Source: Parapedobacter lycopersici
GTDB lineage: Bacteria; Bacteroidota; Bacteroidia; Sphingobacteriales; Sphingobacteriaceae
DNA length: 64,000 nucleotides
Reading direction: 5' to 3'
Assembly: GCF_024643285.1 (NCBI RefSeq)
Contig: NZ_JAMSLW010000006.1
Coordinates: forward strand, 62,001-126,000
Shown: piece by piece, positions 47,704-56,595 of the stretch
Numbering within the stretch: the first letter of the stretch is position 1
How the letters are laid out: every line of letters begins with the position of its first letter
Notes under the pieces: generated by a model
Database searches by the model: none
Told to the model about the DNA's origin: nothing
What the model saw: only the letters and a program-made list of their open reading frames with translations
Position numbers and translations under genes: made by a program

Positions 47704-48792
47704 ATGAATAATAAGTTATATCTGCTCGGCGTGCTTCTTCTTTTCATCGGCATGACTTCGCAACCTGTCCACGCGCAACAGGATCAGCCATACGCACCAC
47801 CACAGCTTAGTAACCCCCAGTCCTGGTCGCTGGTATTGCTGCCCGATCCGCAGAGTTATGTGAAATTTGAACGGAACCAGGGCGCGCTCGAACTCATGAT
47901 GGGCTGGATTGCCGAAAACATTGAACCGTTGCAGATTGGCATGGTGCTCTGTACGGGTGATTTGGTGGAACATAACGATTGGCTGAACCCGAACGGAACA
48001 CAGGGTAACCAACCGGGAAAACAACAATGGGAAGCCGTAGCACGGGCATTCAACCGGCTTGACGGCAAAGTGCCGTACGTGGCTGCAACCGGTAATCATG
48101 ATTATGGGATCAAAAACATCGAATATCGCCGGACGAATTATAATCAGTATTTCCCTGTTGATAAAAACCCGTTGTCACAACGATTATTACGCGATGTGGG
48201 TATCGACGGCGACGGTTACCCCTCGCTTACCAATGCAACGTATGAATTTACCTCGCCGCACGGACGGAAATTCCTGGTGATGGTGCTCGAGTTCGCACCC
48301 CGGGATACGGTACTAAACTGGGCGCTGCAAACGGTCAATCAGCTGCAATATGCCGATCATACGGTGATCCTGCTGACACATTCCTACCTGAACTCGGAAA
48401 GTGAGCACATTATAAAGGAGAACTATCCGATAACCGATGGTAATTACGGCGCAGCCATATGGGAAAAACTGGTAAAGCCTTCCAAAAACATCCAGTTGGT
48501 TTTTTCGGGGCACATTGGCAAGCCGGACGATGTACTGGGGCATATCGGGTTCCGGACCGATACCAATGCGGCGGGTAAAAAAGTGCAGCAAATGGTATTT
48601 AACGCGCAGGCATTGGGTGGAGGCTGGCATGGCAATGGTGGTGATGGTTGGTTACGTTACCTGGAATTCCTGCCGGATGGCAAAACCGTAAAGGTGAATA
48701 CATTTTCCCCGCTATTTGCGTTGTCACCTGCTACGCGCTACCTGGCCTGGCGTACAGCGGCATACGACACGTTTACATTTACGCTTGATTAA
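47704..48792 (+). CDS. exported calcineurin-like metallophosphoesterase
   Basis: A 362-residue protein with a signal peptide (MNNKLYLLGVLLLFIGMTSQPVHAQ). Metallophosphoesterase motifs are present in order: DPQ in place of the usual DxH (LLPDPQSYVK), GDLVEHN (GDxx), GNHDYG, LLTHS and SGHIGKPDD. It belongs to the secreted two-metal phosphoesterases common in Bacteroidota. Substrate unknown; it may be independent of the upstream operon because it has its own promoter and terminator. Confidence 0.88.
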   Translation: MNNKLYLLGVLLLFIGMTSQPVHAQQDQPYAPPQLSNPQSWSLVLLPDPQSYVKFERNQGALELMMGWIAENIEPLQIGMVLCTGDLVEHNDWLNPNGTQGNQPGKQQWEAVARAFNRLDGKVPYVAATGNHDYGIKNIEYRRTNYNQYFPVDKNPLSQRLLRDVGIDGDGYPSLTNATYEFTSPHGRKFLVMVLEFAPRDTVLNWALQTVNQLQYADHTVILLTHSYLNSESEHIIKENYPITDGNYGAAIWEKLVKPSKNIQLVFSGHIGKPDDVLGHIGFRTDTNAAGKKVQQMVFNAQALGGGWHGNGGDGWLRYLEFLPDGKTVKVNTFSPLFALSPATRYLAWRTAAYDTFTFTLD

Positions 48793-48814
48793 CGGGCTGT
48801 TTGGCCAGTACGTG

Positions 48815-48876
48815 AAAAGGCGTGAAACAAATCCAGGGTAAATAATACACTAACGATTTGCTTCACGCCTTTTTTA
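48815..48876. terminator. bidirectional terminator between convergent genes
   Basis: An 18-base arm (AAAAGGCGTGAAACAAAT) pairs with its near-complement 48856-48873 (one mismatch), followed by TTT on the plus strand. It separates the phosphoesterase gene from acs. Confidence 0.75.
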
Positions 48877-48925
48877 TACTTGCATGGACGTTAAGCTGCC
48901 TTGGCAACGTCCAATGCGCATTTCA

Positions 48926-50845
48926 CTAGCCCCTCAATTGCTCGGCGCCGGCCTTGATTTCTTCAACCACGGCAGGATCAAGCAGGGTGGTCGTGTCACC
49001 TAAATTGGATACTTCCCCTTCGGCAATTTTGCGGAGAATGCGCCGCATGATTTTTCCGGAACGCGTTTTTGGAAGTCCGGATACAAACTGGATCTTGTCC
49101 GGTTTGGCGATCGCACCAATAATACGGCTTACGGTTTTATTGATATCCTGCCGGGTAAGGTTTTCGTCGGTATGGTGATTACCGGCGATAACGAATGCAT
49201 AGATCCCCTGTCCTTTTACGGCATGTGGGTAACCAACGACCGCAGACTCAACGACATCGCTGTGCATATTGATCGCATTTTCCACTTCGGCCGTGCCGAT
49301 CCGGTGTCCCGATACGTTAAGCACATCGTCTACGCGCCCGGTAATGCGGTAATAGCCGTTTTCGTCGCGTAAACAACCGTCGCCGGTAAAATACATATTT
49401 TCATACGTCGCGAAGTACGTTTGCCGGCACCGCTCATGATCGCCATAAGTAGTACGCAGCATGCCCGGCCAGGGGAATTTCATGCAAAGGTTTCCACTGA
49501 CGCCGTTGCCTTCAATCTCGTTGCCCTGTTCGTCAAACAAGGCGGGCTGTATGCCGGGTAACGGCAACATGGCATAACCCGGAATGGTCGGTGTAATACC
49601 GGCGATCGGCGAGATGAGAATGCCCCCGTTTTCCGTTTGCCACCAGGTGTCTGCAATAGGGGCATTGCCTTTTCCGATCTTCTCGTCATACCAGTGCCAG
49701 GCTTCTTCATTAATTGGCTCACCAACGGAACCCAATTTGGTAATACTGCTAAGGTCCTTGTTGTCAACAAAGCTATCGCCCGCAGCCATCAATGAGCGGA
49801 TGGCAGTAGGTGCGGTATAGAGAATATTTACCTTATGTTTTTCGACAATATCCCAAAGGCGGCCTGCATCCGGCCAGGTGGGAACGCCTTCGAACATGAG
49901 TGACGTTGCACCTTGGGATAGCGGGCCGTACACAATGTAAGAGTGCCCGGTGATCCAGCCAATATCCGCCGTGCAAAAATAAACCTCACTGGGTTGATAC
50001 TGGAACACATTGGCAAACGTATAGCCGGTATAAACCATGTATCCGCCGCAGGTATGTACCACACCTTTGGGTTTACCGGTCGATCCGGAAGTATACAGGA
50101 TGAAGAGCATGTCTTCGGCATCCATTTCTTCAGCCGGGCACGCCGGGTTCCCCTGCGTTTCTACTTTCGTGATCTCATCTTCCCACCACACATCGCGTCC
50201 CTTGATCATGGATACCGGCGTACGTGTACGGGTAAGCACGATAACCCGCTCGACTGACTTGCACTGTACCAGTGCATCATCCACAATGCTTTTGAGCTCG
50301 ATGGTTTTGGTACCCCGGAAGCTACCGTCCGAAGTGATGACCAGCCGGCAATCCGCATCGTTGATACGGTCGGCAATGGACTGTGCGGAAAATCCGCCGA
50401 ATACAACGGAGTGTATTGCACCTATGCGGGCGCAGGCCAATACTGCAATGGCCAATTCGGGTACCATGGGCAGGTAAATACATACCCGGTCGCCCTTCCG
50501 GATACCATTGTTTTTAAGCACATTGGCAAACTGCTCTACTTTTTCAAGCAATTGCTTATAAGTCAGTACACGGTGCGCTTCATTCGGATCGTTGGGTTCC
50601 CAGATAATCGCGGGTTTATCTCCCAGTTTATAGATGTGCCGGTCCAGGCAATTCTCGGTAATGTTGAGCCGGCCACCCTCAAACCATTTGATTTTTGGAT
50701 CTTTAAAATTCCAGTCCAACACCTTGTTCCATTTACGACGCCAGTAAAAATGATCGGCGACCCCTGCCCAAAACTCTTCGGGTTTCTCCACGCTATATTG
50801 GTAGGTCTTTTGATAATCGGCAAACGATTTGATCTGTAAATCCAT
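48926..50845 (-). CDS. acs: acetyl-CoA synthetase
   Basis: A 639-residue AMP-forming ligase that makes acetyl-CoA from acetate, ATP and CoA in the cytoplasm. Adenylate-forming motifs: YTSGSTGKPKGVVHT (P-loop), WWQTENGG (acetate/AMP region), YFTGDGCLRDENGY, and the C-terminal PKTRSGKIMRR containing the catalytic Lys that is usually acetylated for regulation. Length is normal for Acs. It may salvage acetate set free by the nearby deacetylase-type enzyme, though that link is only positional. No promoter with good spacing was found. Confidence 0.96.
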   Translation of the reverse strand: MDLQIKSFADYQKTYQYSVEKPEEFWAGVADHFYWRRKWNKVLDWNFKDPKIKWFEGGRLNITENCLDRHIYKLGDKPAIIWEPNDPNEAHRVLTYKQLLEKVEQFANVLKNNGIRKGDRVCIYLPMVPELAIAVLACARIGAIHSVVFGGFSAQSIADRINDADCRLVITSDGSFRGTKTIELKSIVDDALVQCKSVERVIVLTRTRTPVSMIKGRDVWWEDEITKVETQGNPACPAEEMDAEDMLFILYTSGSTGKPKGVVHTCGGYMVYTGYTFANVFQYQPSEVYFCTADIGWITGHSYIVYGPLSQGATSLMFEGVPTWPDAGRLWDIVEKHKVNILYTAPTAIRSLMAAGDSFVDNKDLSSITKLGSVGEPINEEAWHWYDEKIGKGNAPIADTWWQTENGGILISPIAGITPTIPGYAMLPLPGIQPALFDEQGNEIEGNGVSGNLCMKFPWPGMLRTTYGDHERCRQTYFATYENMYFTGDGCLRDENGYYRITGRVDDVLNVSGHRIGTAEVENAINMHSDVVESAVVGYPHAVKGQGIYAFVIAGNHHTDENLTRQDINKTVSRIIGAIAKPDKIQFVSGLPKTRSGKIMRRILRKIAEGEVSNLGDTTTLLDPAVVEEIKAGAEQLRG

Positions 50846-51054
50846 GATTTAGTTAGTCTTTTTGCTTTACTTTGTTAGTTAATGAAAACGCCATATAAAT
50901 TTATAATCCTGATAGCTCCGCAATACAAATGAAGCGGCTTATCTTGGTTTTTGTGCTGGCTAATTTACGTACTTTTTGGAAAAAAGAGAATTATCTGCCA
51001 AATGTTATGTGTTATTGATACATACCAAATGGCGTAAATTACACGACTAAATAG

Positions 51055-51921
51055 ATGACGTTGAAAATTTTCAGGGAGCTACTTGATTTGATGATCTTCA
51101 GTAATGTACTGATCGCCTGCTGTGCGGTGGCACAGGGTGCGCTAACCTATCGGCTACTTGCAATCCCGGTAAACAATAAGGTGCTTACGATTTTGGGCTG
51201 CGCCACGCTGGCGCTGTATAATTTCAGTATGATCCTTGCCAAACCAGCCCATCCTGAAGCGTCTCCTTATCGACGGGTCCGTTGGATATTCCGGCACGAG
51301 CGATCGCTCTGGATGTGGACGGGTGTGGCATTATTAATTGCTGCCGGGCTTTCTTTTCAGTTCCATAGTGAATCGCTTTTATTGTTGCTGGCCGTGGGCG
51401 CCATGGGGTTGGCTTATAATGTGCCGTTCCTTCAGGATGCCGACGGAAGGCGGTTTGGTCTACGGCAGATTCCCGGACTTAAGTTGTTTTATATTGGGTT
51501 GGTATGGGCAATGAGTTGCGTGCTGCTACCCGTCGCCGAAGCGCACCACAATGGCTGGCCGATGCAGTGGCTCCCCGTTATGCAGCTGATGTGCTGGGTG
51601 TTTTTATTCATTGTGGCCATTACTATTCCTTTTGATATCCGCGACATTTACCAGGATCGTCATTACGGCTTAAAGACCATTCCGGTATTGCTGGGGGTTC
51701 GTGCAGCCCATGCGTTATGCGGCATATTGTTGGCTATACACACCGGATGGGTGCTGATGAGCGGTTATACGCTGGAAGTGCGACTGGCGCTGGCAGGTGT
51801 TTCCCTGCTGTGCGCTGGAGCCATCCTGCTTCCGAAAAAGGAAAAGGGCACCTATTATTATTTCTTTGTGCTCGACGGGATGCTGATCCTGCAATTCCTG
51901 ATGATCGTGCTCTTCGCCTAA
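51055..51921 (+). CDS. UbiA-like polytopic membrane protein lacking the first Asp-rich motif
   Basis: A 288-residue protein with about eight or nine transmembrane helices. The loop DIRDIYQDRHYG (Asp194, Asp197, Asp201), followed by LKTIPVLLG, matches the second aspartate-rich motif of UbiA prenyltransferases. The first motif (NDxxDxxxD) that binds the prenyl diphosphate magnesium is not present: the matching helix reads YNFSMILAKPAHPEASP. It may therefore be a divergent, non-prenyltransferase member of the superfamily. No pathway neighbours are evident. Confidence 0.7.
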   Translation: MTLKIFRELLDLMIFSNVLIACCAVAQGALTYRLLAIPVNNKVLTILGCATLALYNFSMILAKPAHPEASPYRRVRWIFRHERSLWMWTGVALLIAAGLSFQFHSESLLLLLAVGAMGLAYNVPFLQDADGRRFGLRQIPGLKLFYIGLVWAMSCVLLPVAEAHHNGWPMQWLPVMQLMCWVFLFIVAITIPFDIRDIYQDRHYGLKTIPVLLGVRAAHALCGILLAIHTGWVLMSGYTLEVRLALAGVSLLCAGAILLPKKEKGTYYYFFVLDGMLILQFLMIVLFA

Positions 51922-51948
51922 TATCGTCTTCGTTGTTCTGACTCCGTC

Positions 51949-52887
51949 TTATGCGGTGCAGAAGTACACGACTTTATCGGCGAGCGTATCGGCAATTTTG
52001 AAATAGCTTTCTACACTCCAACCGGCAACATGCGGACTAAAAATGATCCGTTCCTGCTGCATAATTTCGGTAAACCAGGGGGCGGCTTCCAGTGCCGGGA
52101 ATTTCTCAATGGGCAGTACATCGAATGCGGCGCCGAGAATTTTCCCCGTATCAATAGCCTTTAAAACCGCGGGAATATCCACCACTTCGCCCCGGGCACC
52201 ATTCAGGAAGAAAATCGGCTTGCGGAAATGGTACAGGTATTCTTCATCTACCAGCGATCGGGTTTCGCGCGTCAAAGGAATATGGAGGCTCAGCACATCT
52301 GCACGCTTCACCACTTCTTCCATGCTTACTTCGGTGGCATAAGCATCGCTGAAGCCGGTCTTATATTTATCATACGCAATAACTGTCACGCCGAATCCGG
52401 AAAGTTTTCGGGCCATGGCCTGACCATTGTTGCCGTAACCGATCAGCGCAACCGTACGGCCACCCAGCTCCACCCCCCGGTTTTCCTCGCGCAGCCATTG
52501 CCGATTCCGGATTTGCCTGTCGGCCCGGTGGAGGTTGTTCATGAGTGCCAGCAGCATGCCTACCATGTGCTCACCCACGGCGTCACGGTTTCCTTCGGGA
52601 GCATTCAGCAGGGTAATGCCGCGGGCTGCGGCGTGCACATCGTCAATATTATCCATTCCCGCGCCGCCCCTTGCGATAAATGTGAGGGCCGGAGCAGCGT
52701 CCATAAATGCGGCATCAACACGGAATTTGGAGCGGATAACCAGTCCTGTATAGTCCGGTATGCGGCGCAAGGCTTCCTCCCGGTCAGCAGCTGGCAGGTA
52801 ATCAAAGAAAAGGCCTGCCTTCTGGAGTTTCTGTTGGAAAATCGGATGAATATCATCGACGATCAATAGCTTATGGGGGTGTTTCAT
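51949..52887 (-). CDS. D-2-hydroxyacid dehydrogenase family protein
   Basis: A 312-residue NAD-dependent oxidoreductase. The nucleotide-binding motif is GYGNNGQAMARKL (GxGxxG); the catalytic set is present as Arg in NGARGEVVD, a Glu in the VLPIEKFP region, and His in SPHVAGWS. The fold and the substrate loop ARGGAGMDNIDDVHAAARGI resemble phosphoglycerate or glyoxylate/hydroxypyruvate reductases. Its ATG overlaps the stop of rsmA by four bases, so it is co-transcribed with it. The specific substrate is uncertain. Confidence 0.9.
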   Translation of the reverse strand: MKHPHKLLIVDDIHPIFQQKLQKAGLFFDYLPAADREEALRRIPDYTGLVIRSKFRVDAAFMDAAPALTFIARGGAGMDNIDDVHAAARGITLLNAPEGNRDAVGEHMVGMLLALMNNLHRADRQIRNRQWLREENRGVELGGRTVALIGYGNNGQAMARKLSGFGVTVIAYDKYKTGFSDAYATEVSMEEVVKRADVLSLHIPLTRETRSLVDEEYLYHFRKPIFFLNGARGEVVDIPAVLKAIDTGKILGAAFDVLPIEKFPALEAAPWFTEIMQQERIIFSPHVAGWSVESYFKIADTLADKVVYFCTA

Positions 52888-53663
52888 ATAACCGAAGCAA
52901 GTTGATTGGTAAGCTGCACGAAATCGGCTACGGAGAGTCGTTCGGCGCGAAGTTCATATAACGGGCTTTCACCCATTCTATCTTTTGGCAACAGCGCGGA
53001 TAGGGCGTTGCGCAACGTTTTCCGGCGCTGGTTGAAGGCTGCTTTCACGACTTGCCAGAAAAGCTTTTCATCACAGTCGAGTGCCTTCGTTTCATTTCTC
53101 GTGAGCCGGATGACACCGGAAAGTACTTTTGGCGGCGGATGAAACGCGCCGGCTTTTACGGTAAATAGGTAGGATACCTCGTAGTACGCCTGGATAAACA
53201 CACTTAGGATACCGTATGCTTTACTGCCGGGCTGTGCCGTGCACCGTTCGGCTACTTCCTTTTGGAACATCCCGACCGCCTCCACCACCCGGTGCCGCTC
53301 TTCGAGTATTTTAAAGAGAATCTGCGAGGAAATGTTGTACGGAAAGTTGCCGATAACGGCTAGCTTATCGGAAAAGTGTGCTGAAAAATCCAGGGCCAGG
53401 AAGTCGCCATGGATCAACCTGCTGCCCACGGAAGGGTATTTGTTGCGTAGAAACTGGATGGACTCTTCATCGACATCGATCAGCCAGGTCTGATAATCCC
53501 CGCTGTCCAGCAGTATGTCCGAAAGAATTCCCATGCCGGGCCCCACTTCCAATACCGTATGGTAACCCAGTTCGGGGCGAAGGGCCCCAACGATTTTAGC
53601 AGCAGTATTTCGGTCCGTTAGAAAATGTTGGCCAAGGTGCTTCTTTGCGCGGACGGTAGTCAT
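52884..53663 (-). CDS. rsmA: 16S rRNA (adenine1518-N6/adenine1519-N6)-dimethyltransferase RsmA (KsgA)
   Basis: A 259-residue SAM-dependent methyltransferase that dimethylates two adjacent adenines in the 3'-terminal hairpin of 16S rRNA. Hallmarks are KKHLGQHFLTDRN at the N-terminus, SAM-binding LEVGPGMGILS, the base-flipping motif NFPYNIS, and the QRRKTLRNAL helix. Length is usual for the family. The gene has a TAnnTTTG box just upstream and is divergent from pdxA, a gene pair often adjacent in bacteria. Confidence 0.97.
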   Translation of the reverse strand: MTTVRAKKHLGQHFLTDRNTAAKIVGALRPELGYHTVLEVGPGMGILSDILLDSGDYQTWLIDVDEESIQFLRNKYPSVGSRLIHGDFLALDFSAHFSDKLAVIGNFPYNISSQILFKILEERHRVVEAVGMFQKEVAERCTAQPGSKAYGILSVFIQAYYEVSYLFTVKAGAFHPPPKVLSGVIRLTRNETKALDCDEKLFWQVVKAAFNQRRKTLRNALSALLPKDRMGESPLYELRAERLSVADFVQLTNQLASVI

Positions 53664-53680
53664 GGCAGTATATTTATGCG

Positions 53681-53688
53681 CAAAGATA
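53681..53688 (-). promoter_or_regulatory. -7 box of rsmA
   Basis: Minus strand TATCTTTG, full consensus match, 17 bases upstream of the ATG at 53663. The -33 element is not obvious. Confidence 0.5.
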
Positions 53689-53777
53689 GGATTTTCCGGA
53701 TTAACGGCGACTGATTATGGCGTATCTGTTGCTCGTCTCTGATTGTTGCAGCCTGCTGTTTTTTTCCGGGACAGCTC

Positions 53778-53933
53778 CGGACCGGCTAGGGGTTGGCCTC
53801 GGAGCTGCATGCTACCTTGGTCGGTACTTGTTCGGGCGGTTATTGGGAAAATGTCGACCAAGCTTCGAACAAGCACCGACGGAGCTTCGAACAAGTACCG
53901 AACGACCTCCGAAGCCAACCCCTAGCCGGTCCG
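53778..53933. repeat. large hairpin of TTCGAAC-type repeats (element B)
   Basis: A 156-base inverted repeat in the rsmA-pdxA divergent spacer. The outer 20 bases of each arm are exactly complementary (5' arm 53778-53797, 3' arm 53914-53933), and an inner 14-base block TCGGTACTTGTTCG also pairs with its counterpart. The 3' half holds two direct copies of GAGCTTCGAACAAG-like units about 20 bases apart. No protein is supported. It shares its TTCGA-based vocabulary with element A. Confidence 0.7.
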
Positions 53934-54005
53934 AGGTCAGCTTCCCGTCCTATGCTGCGCCGTACCGTACACCGTTGATCCGTTCCATCCGGAAAATGTT
54001 TTAGA

Positions 54006-54035
54006 TTGCCGATCAGTCAATTTTTTCTATTTTTG
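54006..54035 (+). promoter_or_regulatory. promoter of pdxA
   Basis: ATTG with TTG at 54006-54008, a 19-base spacer and TATTTTTG at 54028-54035, 22 bases before the ATG. A full consensus -7 box. Confidence 0.65.
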
Positions 54036-54057
54036 GTAGCCAAAGCACAAAACGGAT

Positions 54058-55113
54058 ATGAGCGACAGACTAAAGATCGGTATTTCCATCGGCGATGTAA
54101 ATGGAATCGGACTGGAAGTGATCATTAAAACATTGATGGACAGTAGAATACTGGAATATTTTACCCCGATTGTTTATGGGAACACCAAAGTTACCTCCTT
54201 TCACCGCAAGGCATTAGGGATAAACGATTTCAGTTTTCAGGTGATCGATACACCGGAACAGGCAAATGACAAACGTCCCAATTTAATTAATTGCTGGCAG
54301 GAAGATGTACAGATTAACCTGGGCGAGGAAAATGAAATAGGGGGGAAGTATGCTTTTCTTTCGCTGAAACACGCTACCGACGACCTGCTGGAAGGCAAGC
54401 TGGATGCGCTGGTAACAGCCCCCATCAACAAACATAATATCCAGCAGGAAGGATTCTCATTTCCGGGGCATACCGAATACCTGCAATCCCGTACGCAGTC
54501 GGGAGACGTGCTGATGTTCATGGTAAGCGACGACCTCCGTGTGGGCGTAGTTACCGGACATGTGCCGGTAAAGGATATTGCCGCTGGCATCACCGAGGCA
54601 GGTATTGTCGCCAAACTGAAATTGATGAACGAGAGCCTCAAAAAGGATTTCTGGGTTGAAAAGCCGAAAATTGCTGTGTTGGGATTGAATCCCCATGCCG
54701 GCGATCACGGACTGATTGGTACAGAAGATGGGGAGATTGTGGCGCCAGCCGTAGAAAAGGCAAAGCAGGAGGGTGTATTCTGCTTCGGACCGTATGCGGC
54801 TGACGGTTTTTTTGCCGAGGATACCTACACGAAATTCGACGCGGTACTGGCTATGTATCACGATCAGGGATTGATCCCGTTTAAACATATCGCTTCGCGG
54901 AGCGGAGTGAACTATACCGCTGGGCTTCCGGTTGTCCGTACGTCACCTGATCACGGTACCGGATACGATATTGCAGGCAAGAATGTGGCATCTGAGGCTT
55001 CATTCCGGGAGGCTATATTTGCTGCCATCCATATCGTACAGCGGAGGAGGGAACAGGAAGTGTTGTTGGAAAACCCATTGGTGGCGCGGCGCCTGGCACG
55101 CGACCGGGATTAA
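54058..55113 (+). CDS. pdxA: 4-hydroxythreonine-4-phosphate dehydrogenase PdxA
   Basis: A 351-residue enzyme of vitamin B6 biosynthesis that oxidises 4-phosphohydroxy-L-threonine. Family motifs: ISIGDVNGIGLEV near the start, TAPINKHNIQ, PGHTEYL (metal-binding His), GLNPHAGDHGLIGTE, and YHDQGLIPFKH with metal His residues. Length matches PdxA. It heads a likely operon with the nucleotidyltransferase (9-base gap). PLP supply is relevant to the PLP enzymes in this window but no direct link is shown. Confidence 0.96.
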   Translation: MSDRLKIGISIGDVNGIGLEVIIKTLMDSRILEYFTPIVYGNTKVTSFHRKALGINDFSFQVIDTPEQANDKRPNLINCWQEDVQINLGEENEIGGKYAFLSLKHATDDLLEGKLDALVTAPINKHNIQQEGFSFPGHTEYLQSRTQSGDVLMFMVSDDLRVGVVTGHVPVKDIAAGITEAGIVAKLKLMNESLKKDFWVEKPKIAVLGLNPHAGDHGLIGTEDGEIVAPAVEKAKQEGVFCFGPYAADGFFAEDTYTKFDAVLAMYHDQGLIPFKHIASRSGVNYTAGLPVVRTSPDHGTGYDIAGKNVASEASFREAIFAAIHIVQRRREQEVLLENPLVARRLARDRD

Positions 55114-55122
55114 TGTGCATGT

Positions 55123-56529
55123 ATGAGTGATTGGCTGGCACATCCCATTTTTTCCCTGTTAAGTACGGTTGCCGCGGAAAGCGGCATGGAATGCTACGTG
55201 ATCGGCGGCTTTGTGCGCGACCGGCTGATGAACCGTGCCGTAGCGAATGATATTGATATTGTTGTGGTGGGTAGCGGTATTGAATTTGCGCAGCGGGTAG
55301 GTAAAGCGTTGGACACCAAGGTTAACGTGTATAAGAACTTTGGTACGGCCATGCTGGGTTACGGCGATCTCCAGATTGAGTTTGTGGGTGCCCGCCGGGA
55401 ATCGTACCGGGCGGATTCACGTAAGCCGTTGGTGGAGGACGGCACCCTGGAGGATGACCAGAACCGGCGTGATTTTACCATCAATGCCATGGCGCTGTCG
55501 TTAAATAAGTCGGACTTTGGCCGACTGCTTGATCCTTTTGATGGAGTAGCCGATATTCAGCGCCGGGTGATTCGTACCCCGCTTGATCCAAATGAAACGT
55601 TTTCTGATGATCCCCTGCGCATGATGCGGGCGATTCGTTTCGCTACTCAGCTTAATTTTAAAATAGATATCGCGGCCATCCAGGCAATCGCAGCTAACAA
55701 GGAGCGGATAAAAATCATTTCACGTGAACGTGTTATTGATGAATTGAATAAAATCATATTGGCGGATAAGCCATCAATCGGATTCAATTACCTTTTTGAT
55801 ACAGGGCTTCTGCAGCTGATTTTTCCGGCGATGGCCAATTTGCATGGCGTGGAAGTAGTCAACGGAAAAGGGCACAAAGATAATTTTTACCACACGCTGG
55901 AAGTGCTGGACAATGTGACGGAACTGAGTGGCGATCTCTGGCTCCGCTGGGCAGCTATCATGCACGACATTGCCAAACCGGCAACCAAACGCTTTGACCA
56001 ACAGCATGGCTGGACATTCCACGGACACGAAGACCGGGGCGCGCGGATGGTGCCGAAGTTGTTTGCCGAGCTCAAACTTCCGCTGAATGAAAAGATGAAA
56101 TTCGTGCAGAAGCTGGTCCTGCTCCACCTGCGGCCTATTGTACTGGCACAGGATGTTGTTACTGACTCTGCGGTGCGGCGGCTGCTGTTTGAAGCCGGCG
56201 ATGATATTGACAGCCTGATGATGCTCTGTCATGCCGACGTAACGACCAAGAACGACTATAAAAAGAAAAAATACCGGCAGAACTTTGAATTGGTTAAACA
56301 GAAACTCCGCGATGTGGAGGAACGCGACCAGATCCGGAATTGGCAGCCGCCGGTAACGGGGGAGGATATTATGGATGCGTTCGGACTGAAGCCGGGGCGG
56401 ATTGTTGGCGTCATTAAGAACGCACTCCGGGAAGCCATTTTAGAAGGTGAGATAGCCAATAACCGAGAGGATGCATTCCGGTTTATCATCGCAAAAGGAG
56501 AATCGCTGGGACTAACATCAAAAGGTTAG
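55123..56529 (+). CDS. CCA tRNA nucleotidyltransferase / poly(A) polymerase family protein with HD domain
   Basis: A 468-residue class II nucleotidyltransferase. Motifs: GGFVRDRLMNRAVANDIDIVVVG (nucleotidyltransferase head with two catalytic Asp), RRDFTINAMAL, the DPFDGVADIQRRVIRTP flexible loop, the RAIRFATQL region, and a C-terminal HD phosphohydrolase domain (WAAIMHDIAKPATK). In Bacteroidota this protein adds CCA ends to tRNA; a poly(A)-polymerase function cannot be excluded from sequence. It begins 9 bases after the pdxA stop. Confidence 0.93.
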   Translation: MSDWLAHPIFSLLSTVAAESGMECYVIGGFVRDRLMNRAVANDIDIVVVGSGIEFAQRVGKALDTKVNVYKNFGTAMLGYGDLQIEFVGARRESYRADSRKPLVEDGTLEDDQNRRDFTINAMALSLNKSDFGRLLDPFDGVADIQRRVIRTPLDPNETFSDDPLRMMRAIRFATQLNFKIDIAAIQAIAANKERIKIISRERVIDELNKIILADKPSIGFNYLFDTGLLQLIFPAMANLHGVEVVNGKGHKDNFYHTLEVLDNVTELSGDLWLRWAAIMHDIAKPATKRFDQQHGWTFHGHEDRGARMVPKLFAELKLPLNEKMKFVQKLVLLHLRPIVLAQDVVTDSAVRRLLFEAGDDIDSLMMLCHADVTTKNDYKKKKYRQNFELVKQKLRDVEERDQIRNWQPPVTGEDIMDAFGLKPGRIVGVIKNALREAILEGEIANNREDAFRFIIAKGESLGLTSKG

Positions 56530-56595
56530 GATTTCAAAATTCCTATTATTTTCTGATATTCGCATTTATTACAAAAACAGACACTTCGAGATATT

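Noticed and set aside
53717-54004. A 95-residue plus-strand frame and others across element B
   Set aside because: The translation follows the inverted repeat and is low-complexity; it also covers the rsmA/pdxA promoter spacer.
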